This document shows, piece after piece, positions 1-8,279 of a stretch of 64,000 bases of DNA. The notes beneath the pieces are model-generated. The model was not told where the DNA came from. It ran no database searches and saw only the letters and a list, made by a program, of their open reading frames with translations. This DNA is from Verrucomicrobiales bacterium (lineage in GTDB: Bacteria > Verrucomicrobiota > Verrucomicrobiia > Verrucomicrobiales > DEV007). The translations under genes and the position numbers were made by a program. Position 1 is the first letter of the stretch, and each line of letters begins with the position of its first letter. The stretch spans positions 124,001 to 188,000 of the forward strand of contig PAAG01000046.1 of assembly GCA_002698785.1 (NCBI GenBank), read 5' to 3'.

Positions 1-362
1 CCAATCCATGGGGCCTCTTCGACATGCACGGAAACGTTATGGAATGGTGCCTCGACCAATACATCGAAGACGCCTATGCCAAATACGAAGGCAAAACTGT
101 CCAGAATCCACTCGAGATTCCCACCACTCTCTATCCACGCGTAGCCCGTGGCGGTTCCTGGTATGACCCACCAGAAGAACTCCGCTCCGCACGCCGCATT
201 TTCTCTGACGAGAACTGGAAAGTGCAGGACCCACAGCTTCCCAAGTCCATCTGGTATCACACAGACGCCCACTGGCTTGGTTTCCGCATCGTCCGCCCTC
301 TCGAGGTTCCGGAAGCCGAAACCATGAACATCCATTGGAACTTCGGTCGCGGTCAGGAGTAA
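1..362 (+). CDS. Formylglycine-generating-enzyme (SUMF1/FGE-sulfatase) family protein, C-terminal part
   Basis: The reading frame is open from the window edge, so the N-terminus is missing; about 120 residues remain. The sequence begins with [16 protein letters not shown], the hallmark of the SUMF1/FGE-sulfatase fold, followed by RGGSW and GFRIV, which close that fold in family members. Proteins with this domain include true formylglycine-generating enzymes that activate sulfatases, but also many secreted or kinase-linked proteins of other function. Two sulfatases lie 12-16 kb downstream, so a maturation role is possible but not shown. The substrate cannot be inferred from the fragment. Confidence 0.85.
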   Translation, partial: NPWGLFDMHGNVMEWCLDQYIEDAYAKYEGKTVQNPLEIPTTLYPRVARGGSWYDPPEELRSARRIFSDENWKVQDPQLPKSIWYHTDAHWLGFRIVRPLEVPEAETMNIHWNFGRGQE

Positions 363-368
363 TCGCCT

Positions 369-1421
369 ATGATCGAAGCTCCCGGAGCGAAAGAAAACTC
401 TGCAAAGGCGGGCCACTTGGTCCGCCTTTTTGCTGCATTGGTATGCCTTCTACCCACCTCCTGCAGGGCCGAAGAGAAATCCCTCTTCACCTTCCAGCAG
501 CCTCACATGGGGACCTTGTTTACCATTCGGATCTACGGCGAAAAGCGAGAGTCCGAAATGATAAAGGCGGCCGCCGACAAAGCATTCGAACGAGTCGCAG
601 AACTAAATCAAATCTGTTCCGACTACTTACCGGAATCTGAGCTGAACAACTTCGCCCGAGAGCCCTCAGGGAAACCGAACCAAGTCAGTCGTGACCTCTT
701 CAATGTTTTTCAAAAAGCCGTTCAACTCTCCGAAGCCACCGGTGGCGCATTCGATCCAACTGCAGGTCCTCTCATTCGCCTCTGGCGCACCACAAAAAAG
801 AACGGTCGTCTCCCCCCTCCGAAAAACCTGAATTCCGCCCTCTTTCGGACGGACTATCGACATCTCGACCTCAACCCTATCCAGAGAACGATCACCAAGA
901 GAATAGACGGCATGCTGTTCGATCTTGGCGGTATAGCCAAAGGGTACGCCGCAGACGCAGCATTTCTCATACTCAGAGAAGCCGGCTACAATCAAGTGCT
1001 GGTAGCTGCCAGCGGAGACATCGTCGTGGGCGATCCCCCACCTGGCCGTGAAGGCTGGACGATCGGAATCGAAACTCTCGACGTCTCCATCGCTCCCGAA
1101 GAAATGCAGACCGTCACATTGAAAAATCAGGCCATCTCTACCTCAGGCGACGCGCGCCAATTCATCGAACTCGACGGAGTCCGTTACTCCCACATCGTAT
1201 CCACCGAAACCGGCCTCGGCCTCACCGAGCGCATCGCCGCCACCGTCATCGCACCCGACGCCACCACCACCGACAGTTACGCTACCGCCGTCACCCTCTT
1301 GGGGGAAAAGGAGGGGCTCAAATTCATCGAAGGCCAAAAAGACATTGAATGCCGCATAGTTTCCCTTCGTGAAGGAAAAGAAGCAATCACCACCACCAGT
1401 GGCTTTCCTCTACAACAGTAA
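369..1421 (+). CDS. apbE: FAD:protein FMN transferase (ApbE family)
   Basis: A 350-residue protein that starts 6 bp after the preceding stop. A hydrophobic stretch near residues 18-34 ends in TSC, which suggests export and possibly lipidation, although the lipobox is not ideal. Family landmarks are PHMGTLFTI near the start of the mature part, GGAFDPTAGPL, DLGGIAKGYAAD, SGDIVVG, AISTSGDARQF, SHIVSTETG and a DSYATA motif near the C-terminus that matches the metal-binding region. ApbE proteins covalently attach FMN to Thr/Ser of flavoproteins such as Nqr, Rnf or fumarate-reductase-like subunits in the periplasm. No flavinylated partner is seen in this window. Confidence 0.9.
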   Translation: MIEAPGAKENSAKAGHLVRLFAALVCLLPTSCRAEEKSLFTFQQPHMGTLFTIRIYGEKRESEMIKAAADKAFERVAELNQICSDYLPESELNNFAREPSGKPNQVSRDLFNVFQKAVQLSEATGGAFDPTAGPLIRLWRTTKKNGRLPPPKNLNSALFRTDYRHLDLNPIQRTITKRIDGMLFDLGGIAKGYAADAAFLILREAGYNQVLVAASGDIVVGDPPPGREGWTIGIETLDVSIAPEEMQTVTLKNQAISTSGDARQFIELDGVRYSHIVSTETGLGLTERIAATVIAPDATTTDSYATAVTLLGEKEGLKFIEGQKDIECRIVSLREGKEAITTTSGFPLQQ

Positions 1422-1583
1422 CTTCGACTTCAGTCGAAGCGAATGCCACCGGCCATGTTGTGACCATCCATGATGGCAAACATTCAGCCCAGACATCACC
1501 CAAACCAAAAGGCACAGAACCTGCGGCAACTTTCTCCCCCTTTTCTAGAGCATATTCAAATCGCCAGTACTACACCCACCTAA

Positions 1584-1823
1584 ATGAGCGACACACTTCC
1601 CGATCCCATCCAACTCAAAGATCCCAACGGCAGCACCACCTTCAAGATCTTCCCCAGCCTGTCCTCTTTCGAAATCGTCGTCGGAGAACCCGAGGATGAG
1701 ACGACCGAAAAGACAATCCTCTGGCACACCAAGGCCGGAGAGAAAGCCATACCAAACGCAAACAATACTTGGACCATCCCCGCTTGGGCAGATGAAACCA
1801 ACTACGTCCCCGTCGAAGGTTGA
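1584..1823 (+). CDS. Small hypothetical protein (79 aa)
   Basis: Encodes an acidic soluble-looking protein beginning MSDTLPDPIQL, with no signal peptide or membrane segment. Its codons have the C-rich third positions seen in neighbouring genes. The antisense frame is also open over much of the stretch but gives a less protein-like product. I recognise no family. It sits between apbE and a convergent secreted protein gene, with no operon link evident. Confidence 0.45.
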   Translation: MSDTLPDPIQLKDPNGSTTFKIFPSLSSFEIVVGEPEDETTEKTILWHTKAGEKAIPNANNTWTIPAWADETNYVPVEG

Positions 1824-1846
1824 TCCTGCCAGTCCACCGACTCCCT

Positions 1847-2437
1847 CTATTTCTTGGCGTCGGCTATCGTCAGATCATATTTTCCGATATTGGACAGAAA
1901 AACGCCGCTGGATAGGTCCTTCTCAAACTCCAGTTTGAACTCCTGCGAGCCAAAGATCACCACATCGCGGGAACCTTTCACTTTGTACTCGTATTGCTGA
2001 GTCTTGTTTCCTGTATCCCAATCCACTCGATCTTCGCCGAAACGAAGAGTAACAGAGGACACACCTCGGAAGCGGAACTCTTTCGTCTTCAGCCACTCTT
2101 CAAATTCTTTTCGATCCAATTCCTCCATCATCCCACCCCGCAATTGATCCAGAGGAAGAGAACGCCACTCTTGAGCCAGCTTGATCTCTTCCTCAATCTT
2201 CAAAGCCTCGTCCAACTTACCGGCGCGAGTGTAGCTATCCCGAAGTCGATCGAGAGCCTCGAGGTACTTTTCCTGAATAGGTATCAGCACCCGTTCAACC
2301 TCGCGTGCATAACTCTCCTGCAGAGACACAACATCATCAGGCAAATCGTCATCAGCCAGAACGGGATCGTGCGCTGGCATGCAAAAAAACAATGCCAGAA
2401 CAGTAGCAAAACTATAAATCGAAAAATCCCGCCTCAT
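1847..2437 (-). CDS. Secreted protein with helical N-terminal half, unknown function
   Basis: A 196-residue protein with a signal peptide (hydrophobic residues about 10-22, cleavage likely after VLA near residue 28). Residues 35-95 are rich in Glu, Lys, Arg and Leu and look like an extended helix or coiled coil. The C-terminal half looks beta-rich (strands such as SVTLRFGEDRVDWD). Secreted proteins of this plan, a helical repeat about oligomeric length then a small beta domain, are common in Verrucomicrobia, but I cannot name a family. It converges on the small gene at 1584-1823. Confidence 0.75.
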   Translation of the reverse strand: MRRDFSIYSFATVLALFFCMPAHDPVLADDDLPDDVVSLQESYAREVERVLIPIQEKYLEALDRLRDSYTRAGKLDEALKIEEEIKLAQEWRSLPLDQLRGGMMEELDRKEFEEWLKTKEFRFRGVSSVTLRFGEDRVDWDTGNKTQQYEYKVKGSRDVVIFGSQEFKLEFEKDLSSGVFLSNIGKYDLTIADAKK

Positions 2438-2664
2438 AACTCAAAACGATATACACAGAAAGACGTTCATCAATTTTCATTAGAGACCTGACAGCGTACT
2501 GTCAAGAATAAGCGGTCCTCATCAATGGTCCAAAATCTGCTTCCCTCTTTGACTACCAGTTCCATCCCTGCCTATCCGCCACATCTTAATCCTAACGCAG
2601 AAAATCCCGGTGAGAATCCCTCATTTTCTCTCCCTCAAGCTTCCATCCGAAAGGGCTCAGTGAC

Positions 2665-3324
2665 ATGACAAAAAAATCATCGGTCGAAGACTTCGAAACG
2701 CTTGTTCGGCAAATGAAGCTCCTGGCTGGATTTGTCGTAGTTTTCCTCTTGGCGCTCGCCCTCTTCGCCTTTTACCTCTTCCAGCGACTCGACAGATTCG
2801 AATACACCCTGGAGCACAGCCCACCCCACGAACTCGAATCGGAGCAGTTTGTCAGAGTCGACCTCAGCCACCTCACTACTGACCCGATTGAGGGGCAAAG
2901 AGTCTACGTTCCAGCTTACTCCCACGTTTACCACAGCTCAGGCGAACCTTTTCAACTCACTGTTACCCTCAGTGTCCGCAACACCAGCACAGATAGTGAG
3001 ATCATCGTCAGCGCACTACGCTACTTCGACACACAGGGGAGAGAAGTGAAATCCTACTTGGACAAACCAGTCAGACTTCCCGCACTGGGCACCACCGAAG
3101 TTCTCGTCGAGCAGAGCGATTCTTCCGGCGGTAGCGGGGCAAACTTTCTCGTCGAATGGTATGCGAACGAACCCGTGACGGCTCCGATCATCGAATCTGT
3201 GATGATCGGCACCACATCAGGTCGAGGAATATCATTTGCCCGTCCCGGAATGGTGATTAGCGAAGTGCTGCCTTCCGACTCGGACAAAAAAGGGAAGGTT
3301 TCGCCCCCCACCCATTCCAACTGA
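2665..3324 (+). CDS. DUF3124 family membrane-anchored protein
   Basis: A 219-residue protein. Residues 16-40 form one membrane anchor, and the rest should face the periplasm. The domain carries the DUF3124 landmarks: [44 protein letters not shown] and [10 protein letters not shown]. No biochemical function is established for DUF3124. It lies just upstream of nusB but with a 70-bp gap, so a shared transcript is uncertain. Confidence 0.85.
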   Translation: MTKKSSVEDFETLVRQMKLLAGFVVVFLLALALFAFYLFQRLDRFEYTLEHSPPHELESEQFVRVDLSHLTTDPIEGQRVYVPAYSHVYHSSGEPFQLTVTLSVRNTSTDSEIIVSALRYFDTQGREVKSYLDKPVRLPALGTTEVLVEQSDSSGGSGANFLVEWYANEPVTAPIIESVMIGTTSGRGISFARPGMVISEVLPSDSDKKGKVSPPTHSN

Positions 3325-3394
3325 TCCTATTCCTTCTGCTTTCAGCAAGAACTTGCAAATCCTTGAGAATCGGCGAGAGATCGTGTCCGTTCCG

Positions 3395-3856
3395 ATGGAT
3401 TCTTCTGGTTCAAAAAAATCCAAGCCCAAGAAAAAAGCCCCCTCCCCGCGCCGAGATGGTCGCGAGGCAGTGGTCCAGTATCTCTATGGCAACGACATCC
3501 AGAGCGAGATCGATTTTTCGGACGAGAAGATCGCCGAATTCTGGGACATTCGCCTCGCAAAGCAGTTCGCAAAAGACTTTGCCGGCGAACTCCTCTCAGG
3601 TATTCGAACCAACCTCTCGGAGATCGACATAGCCATCCGTAACAATCTGGAGAACTACTCTTTCTATCGGCTCACTTCCATCGATCGCAGCATTCTCAGG
3701 TTGGGAGCTTACGAAATTCTCTTCACCGACTACATCCCTCCGCAGGCAGCAATCAACGAGGCTATCGAAATTGCCAAGCGATTTGGAACCGAAGAATCTC
3801 CGAAATTCGTCAATGGCATCCTCGATGCCATACTGAAAACAAAGGATACAGACTAA
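3395..3856 (+). CDS. nusB: Transcription antitermination factor NusB
   Basis: Taken from ATG 3395 (153 aa); an upstream in-frame ATG at 3353 would add 14 atypical residues. After a lysine-rich tail, the helical NusB domain follows, with RREGREA-like start (RRDGREAVVQYLY), LTSIDRSILRLGAYEILF, PPQAAINEAIEIAKRFG and ESPKFVNGILDAI. NusB binds boxA RNA with NusE and supports antitermination of rRNA operons in the cytoplasm. It lies 6 bp ahead of ftsY, so the two are almost certainly co-transcribed. Confidence 0.95.
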   Translation: MDSSGSKKSKPKKKAPSPRRDGREAVVQYLYGNDIQSEIDFSDEKIAEFWDIRLAKQFAKDFAGELLSGIRTNLSEIDIAIRNNLENYSFYRLTSIDRSILRLGAYEILFTDYIPPQAAINEAIEIAKRFGTEESPKFVNGILDAILKTKDTD

Positions 3857-3862
3857 GTAGAA

Positions 3863-4711
3863 ATGGGACTTTTCAAAAACATACTCAACAGGTTTCGCGG
3901 AAATGAAATTGATTGGGATGATCTTGAAGAGACACTGATTGGCGGCGATCTCGGTATCCGCCTGACAACGGAAATTGTCGACGAGCTTCAGGCTCGAAAA
4001 GGCAAACTCGATGCAGAGTCCGTCGTAGAGGCATGCCGCGAGGAAATACAGAACATCATCGGCACAGAGCCCGCCGAGATTCCCACGCCCGGTGAACCAG
4101 GTAAACCAACGGTTATCCTTGTCGCAGGCGTAAACGGCGTAGGAAAAACGACTTCCGTCGCAAAGCTCGCCGCTTACCTGAAAAACCAGGGGCACGGCGT
4201 CGTCCTCGCCGCCGCAGATACTTTCCGCGCTGCTGCCATCGAACAGCTCAAAATCTGGGCCGAACGCATCGATGTTCCGATTGTCACAACGCAATATCAG
4301 GGCGACCCCTCCGCCGTCTGCTTCGACGCCCACGCAAAAGCCATCTCCACCGGAGCCAATTACCTCATCTGCGATACCGCCGGCCGTCTCCACACCAGGC
4401 ACAACCTGATGGAGGAGCTCAAAAAGATCCGGCGCACCATAGCGAAGCAGGACGAATCCGCTCCTCACGAACGCTGGATCGTTGTCGACGCCACTACTGG
4501 CTCGAATGCCGTCTCTCAGACTAAGGAATTCCAATCCGCCCTCGATCTGAACGGAGTCATCGTCACTAAGCTAGACGGGTCCGGTAAAGGTGGAAGCGTA
4601 GTCGCCATCAAGCACGACCTCGGAGTTCCCACCAAATTCATCGGCACAGGCGAAACGGAGGCCGACTTCAAGTGCTTCGATCCCAACGAATTCGTCGAGA
4701 CTCTCCTCTAG
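3863..4711 (+). CDS. ftsY: Signal recognition particle receptor FtsY
   Basis: A 282-residue NG-domain GTPase lacking the long acidic A domain of enterobacterial FtsY; it begins directly with MGLFKNILNRF, a likely membrane-binding amphipathic segment. The GTPase motifs are clear: GVNGVGKTTS (G1, about residues 90-99), DTFRAAAIEQL (insertion box), DTAGR, TKLDGSGKGG and GTGE with a following D. It docks ribosome-SRP complexes at the Sec translocon. It forms an apparent operon with nusB and overlaps the last bases of the convergent downstream gene. Confidence 0.97.
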   Translation: MGLFKNILNRFRGNEIDWDDLEETLIGGDLGIRLTTEIVDELQARKGKLDAESVVEACREEIQNIIGTEPAEIPTPGEPGKPTVILVAGVNGVGKTTSVAKLAAYLKNQGHGVVLAAADTFRAAAIEQLKIWAERIDVPIVTTQYQGDPSAVCFDAHAKAISTGANYLICDTAGRLHTRHNLMEELKKIRRTIAKQDESAPHERWIVVDATTGSNAVSQTKEFQSALDLNGVIVTKLDGSGKGGSVVAIKHDLGVPTKFIGTGETEADFKCFDPNEFVETLL

Positions 4712-5238
4712 GTCCTCAAGAAAAAAGTATACCCCGGAGGAGCCTTCAGAAACGGCACTTCCACCCCGGTGGCTGGTTCCACGATCTCCACGATTAGAGA
4801 AGTTCTTCCTCGGATTCTTTGCTTCCCTCTCTTTGTCCCTGAAAGACGTCGTTTCATTCGTATCTTACCAAAAGACCAACGAAGAAACTTTGATCTGACA
4901 TCAATCACGTTGGGAGAAACAATCCTTCCACTGATATCCCTCCGGGAACTGCTGACAAAATCCACAAATACCGCGTATTTCTGGCTCATGACCCCCGGGA
5001 ATTCCTTTCCGCGCACACGAAGCTTGATCTCTACCCTCGCTTTGCTGTCACGATCTGTTCCTGTCACGTTTAGCAGGAGCTTCTGCTTTCTTCTGTTTGC
5101 CCGCATCCAACCGGAGACCCTTGCGTTGTTGAGATAAAGGTCTTCAGCACAGACATATCCATCAAAGGGCGAAGGCAGAAATCCTACAAGCCCAATAGCA
5201 AAAAGCAAACACCACCGAGATTTCGCAACCAACTCCAT
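4708..5238 (-). CDS. Secreted basic protein, unknown function
   Basis: A 176-residue protein with a signal peptide ending near CAED at about residue 32. The mature part is rich in Arg, Lys and Val and looks beta-stranded (VEIKLRVRGKEFPG, RTSLIVEIVEP). Its stop overlaps that of ftsY by four bases in a tail-to-tail arrangement. I recognise no domain. Confidence 0.7.
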   Translation of the reverse strand: MELVAKSRWCLLFAIGLVGFLPSPFDGYVCAEDLYLNNARVSGWMRANRRKQKLLLNVTGTDRDSKARVEIKLRVRGKEFPGVMSQKYAVFVDFVSSSRRDISGRIVSPNVIDVRSKFLRWSFGKIRMKRRLSGTKRGKQRIRGRTSLIVEIVEPATGVEVPFLKAPPGYTFFLRT

Positions 5239-5369
5239 ACGGCAAAGATATATTGCACCATTTGTGGTAATTCAACCAAATCGACTCAAAGGCTGCGTAA
5301 TCCGATATTGACCCATCGGCCCTTCTCTTCCAAGCTTCCGTTCTCAAAAAATCCTACTTTTTCTACAAC

Positions 5370-6242
5370 ATGGCTGACTTGGACGATATCAGAGACGGAG
5401 ACAATTTTGGTCTCAACACCCCCGCCGACACTTCTTCCTTTTACCTCAAGGGAATGAACAGCACTGACTGGGGAATTAAGAACCGCATGGCGCGCATCTT
5501 CAATCGCAAGTCCGGTAACACAGTGATGCTCGCTTTTGACCACGGTTTCCTGATGGGACCTACGTCTGGCCTTGAGCGAATCGATCTCAACATCGCACCT
5601 CTCGCTGAGTATGCGGACTGTCTCATGGGAACTCGCGGAATGATCCGTTCCAGCATTCCTGCGGAAAACACCAAGCCGGTCTGTCTCCGCACGGACACGG
5701 GCACAACCATCCTCACCGAGATGAACCACAATGTTCTCATCAGTGAAGAAGAAGCGATCAGCATGAACGCTGCCGCCATGGCTGCGATGATCTCCGTTGG
5801 TGATGCAGCAACTGAAGCCTCCACCATCGCCAACTTCTCCAAGCTCGTTGACCTCGGTAACAAATACAGCATCCCGGTAATGGGTGTGACTGCCGTCGGT
5901 AAAGACATGGCTCGCGACTCCCGCTACTTCGGTCTCGCAGCTCGCGTCTGTGCCGAGAACGGTGCAAGCATCGTGAAGACTTACTACACTGAAGGATTCG
6001 AAAACGTGGTAGCCGCTTGCCCGGTTCCTGTTGTTATTGCAGGTGGTAAGAAGCTTCCCGAGCTCGAAGCTCTGGAACTCGCTTACAACGCGATCGACTG
6101 TGGAGCATCCGGTGTCGACATGGGACGGAACGTTTTCCAGTCCGACTGCCCACTTGGAATGATCAAGGCTGTCGCAGGCGTCGTCCACGAAGGACTCAAG
6201 CCAGCTGAGGCACTCGAAATCTACAAGTCCGAGAAAGGCTGA
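5370..6242 (+). CDS. lsrF: LsrF-type 3-hydroxy-5-phosphonooxypentane-2,4-dione thiolase
   Basis: A 290-residue TIM-barrel enzyme of the class I aldolase (DhnA/LsrF) family. From memory it closely matches E. coli LsrF throughout: start MADLDDI, NTVMLAFDHGFLMGPTSGLERIDLNIAPL, VIAGGKKLPELEALE and GASGVDMGRN. The Schiff-base lysine falls in IVKTYY at residue 203, the same number as in E. coli LsrF. LsrF acts in the last step of autoinducer-2 breakdown, moving an acetyl group to CoA. No lsrACDB, lsrK, lsrR or lsrG is nearby, so a different substrate is possible. The gene ends in a strong terminator. Confidence 0.9.
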   Translation: MADLDDIRDGDNFGLNTPADTSSFYLKGMNSTDWGIKNRMARIFNRKSGNTVMLAFDHGFLMGPTSGLERIDLNIAPLAEYADCLMGTRGMIRSSIPAENTKPVCLRTDTGTTILTEMNHNVLISEEEAISMNAAAMAAMISVGDAATEASTIANFSKLVDLGNKYSIPVMGVTAVGKDMARDSRYFGLAARVCAENGASIVKTYYTEGFENVVAACPVPVVIAGGKKLPELEALELAYNAIDCGASGVDMGRNVFQSDCPLGMIKAVAGVVHEGLKPAEALEIYKSEKG

Positions 6243-6271
6243 TAAGCCGTTTCGATAGACTCGACTTTTCC

Positions 6272-6314
6272 AACCGCCCTTTCCCGCATCCCGGGTCAGG
6301 GCGGTTTTTTATTT
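6272..6314. terminator. Rho-independent terminator after lsrF
   Basis: A perfect 9-bp stem (AACCGCCCT at 6272-6280 paired with AGGGCGGTT at 6298-6306) is followed by a T-rich run. It lies between the converging lsrF and sulfotransferase genes and overlaps the stop of the latter. The A residues before the stem are too few for strong termination in the other direction. Confidence 0.9.
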
Positions 6315-6986
6315 GTCGTAGCCGAATCTTGTAATCCCCGCCCACTCGGCCCTCATCACCTTTTCCCGAAGGTCCGCATCCCACTCCAGTCGCTTCGACT
6401 CTGGGCGGCTCTGATTTGCTCTTTCGCTACCGAGAACCTTCTCCCGATCAAACGTGAAGCCACGCTCCTGCAACACCCTAACCAGATCTTCCCGCAGAGT
6501 TTCCTGTTTTCCCACGAAGTCTACCGGACGAAGCGTGTAGTATGAATAGAGAGCAGTCACATAACCGGGAAATCGATTATGGACCGCTTCTACAAACTCG
6601 TTAAACGTCTTCCCCTTCCCCAGACCGTTTAAGACAGAGTTCGGATGCCACCGGTCCGGATTTTCAAAATCGCCGTCCAGCTCCCAATCAATAGACGGCT
6701 GCGACTTGTAGGCGTAAAACGATTCATACCAGTCCAACGGGTGCCTCACGAAACAGAAGGTAAAGGGTCGAGGCGATGTTTGAAGGTGGAGGGATCGCTT
6801 CAGTAAGTATTCGCACTTTCGCCCGAGCCCCTGATTACCTGGCGCCAACAAGTGAGACCAGTTCGCATGGCGATGCCCAAGAGAGCATCGAGTCAGTCCC
6901 AGTTCCTTCAGGACACCTGTCGCCCAGGTGCCTCCCGTTTTTGGGATATGCAAAAACACTGATCCATCCTTCAATATGACTGCCAT
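6309..6986 (-). CDS. Sulfotransferase family protein
   Basis: A 225-residue cytoplasmic protein. The PAPS 5'-phosphosulfate loop is visible as FLHIPKTGGTW (residues about 11-21), and the 3'-phosphate motif as CFVRHPLDWYESFY. These mark carbohydrate-type sulfotransferases that move sulfate from PAPS to a hydroxyl or amine of a sugar or other acceptor. Length is short but complete for bacterial members. It converges on lsrF and is followed upstream by the signalling cluster in the same orientation, 48 bp away, so it may be read from the same transcript. The acceptor is unknown. Confidence 0.85.
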   Translation of the reverse strand: MAVILKDGSVFLHIPKTGGTWATGVLKELGLTRCSLGHRHANWSHLLAPGNQGLGRKCEYLLKRSLHLQTSPRPFTFCFVRHPLDWYESFYAYKSQPSIDWELDGDFENPDRWHPNSVLNGLGKGKTFNEFVEAVHNRFPGYVTALYSYYTLRPVDFVGKQETLREDLVRVLQERGFTFDREKVLGSERANQSRPESKRLEWDADLREKVMRAEWAGITRFGYDK

Positions 6987-7034
6987 TGGTAAACGCAGTC
7001 ACATACTCTTCTCGCCTTCAGAATGCGAGAAGAA

Positions 7035-8279
7035 TCAGGAAGGTAGAATCGTCTCGCAGGCCTTGGCAGAGAAATCAGACTTACTTGTCTGGCAATGCAG
7101 ACTCCGCACACCAAGCGTAGGTTGCTCGCGTGGTGGCACCACTGGGAGAACAATCTTGATGGCATTGCGGCCATCCTTCGTGTGCTCCGCCCAAATGCGT
7201 CCACCGTGGTAGAATACCGTCAAATAGCAGGCAACGAGGTTTGTTCCCAACTCCTGGGGCTTATCACTTCGAACAAAAAACGGATCGAACAGCCGGTCAT
7301 GATGGGCCGACGGGATGAGCGGTCCATTGTCGATGAACTCAATCGCAACACTCTTGTTGTCGTTCTCGGCTTCGGTAATTTTCACTTCGATTTCTCCGCC
7401 GTCGTGAAGTGATGACTTGGCTTCCTGGAAAAGAAGCCGAGCCATCTGCGAGATTTTCTGGAGGTCGCCAGAAACCTTCGGAGCATTGGCGTCAGCCTCG
7501 ATGGAGACTGAAATGGCTACATCCGATTCGATTGCGATCTCCGAAGCGGCTCTCATAACTTCCTCGATATCGATATCGTGCTCAAGATCCATTCGGCTCG
7601 CCGCCGTTCCTTCGGAAAGGTTCTTCAGCATGGATGTCACTCGTTCAATCTGGCCGCCTACCTCATTGTAATACTCGTTCCAAAAGGTGGAGCTATCCGG
7701 GCTGATACCGAGTTCCTCTTCCAACTGCATTGGAAGCATCTCATGGAAAGTCCTCATTACCGTCAAAGCGTTCCGGAGGTGGTGATTCAAGCCCGACGAA
7801 AGAATCCCGATACTGGCCGCCTTGTCCGCCATCATCAACTGGTTCACGGCAGCAGCCTTCTCAGCAATCAACTGCTCCCGCTCTTTCCGGAGGCAGAAAT
7901 GTTTCAACGCACGAATCAACCGGTGCTCCATTTCTTCAGGATCCCACGGCTTTGACAGGTATGAATACAACAACCCATCATTCAATGCATCGACAGCCAC
8001 CCCGAAGTCGGCAAACGCCGTAACGAGAAATCGAAGAGGCTCCGGATCGTAGTCCCGCACTCGCTTCAAGAAATCGATTCCCGACTCGTTCGGCATCTTT
8101 TTGTCACTTAGCACCAGACCGATTCTATGATGGTTGGCCTGGAAAATCTCCATTCCTTGTTCTGGACCTGTCGCCGTGTATATCGGAGCGATATCTTCGA
8201 AAATCGCTTCGAAATATTTGAGAGACTTCTCCTCGTCATCAACGTAGAGAATCCCGTAATCAGTGAACTGCTGTTCCAT
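7035..8279 (-). CDS. Response regulator receiver fused to a degenerate histidine-kinase module (PhcR/PhcQ-like)
   Basis: A 414-residue protein. Residues 5-125 are a receiver with acidic pair D14/D15 in YVDDEE, phosphoacceptor D59 (LSDKKMP), T87 and K110 (LSKPWDP). A coiled linker leads to a kinase-like region whose H-box reads GLNHHLRNAL: H166 is in the catalytic position, but the usual acid after it is His. The ATP-binding part has no recognisable N-box asparagine, and its G boxes are altered (DNGPLIP, ELGTNLVAC). I infer a weak kinase or pseudokinase. Receiver-plus-kinase order is the unusual layout reported for PhcR-type regulators of Ralstonia. Its start overlaps the sensor kinase gene by 20 bp, indicating translational coupling. 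Confidence 0.85.
   Translation of the reverse strand: MEQQFTDYGILYVDDEEKSLKYFEAIFEDIAPIYTATGPEQGMEIFQANHHRIGLVLSDKKMPNESGIDFLKRVRDYDPEPLRFLVTAFADFGVAVDALNDGLLYSYLSKPWDPEEMEHRLIRALKHFCLRKEREQLIAEKAAAVNQLMMADKAASIGILSSGLNHHLRNALTVMRTFHEMLPMQLEEELGISPDSSTFWNEYYNEVGGQIERVTSMLKNLSEGTAASRMDLEHDIDIEEVMRAASEIAIESDVAISVSIEADANAPKVSGDLQKISQMARLLFQEAKSSLHDGGEIEVKITEAENDNKSVAIEFIDNGPLIPSAHHDRLFDPFFVRSDKPQELGTNLVACYLTVFYHGGRIWAEHTKDGRNAIKIVLPVVPPREQPTLGVRSLHCQTSKSDFSAKACETILPS

Noticed and set aside
1422-1439. Palindrome CTTCGACT-TC-AGTCGAAG after apbE as a terminator
   Set aside because: The loop has only two bases and no T-run follows, so intrinsic termination is not supported.
2560-2664. Possible riboswitch-like leader before the DUF3124 gene
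   Set aside because: A GGTGAGAATCCC-like string is present, but no conserved cobalamin or other riboswitch core could be traced, and the gene has no related function.
3596-4534. A 312-codon minus-strand frame over nusB and ftsY
   Set aside because: It covers the junction of two well-recognised genes on the other strand and has no protein family features.
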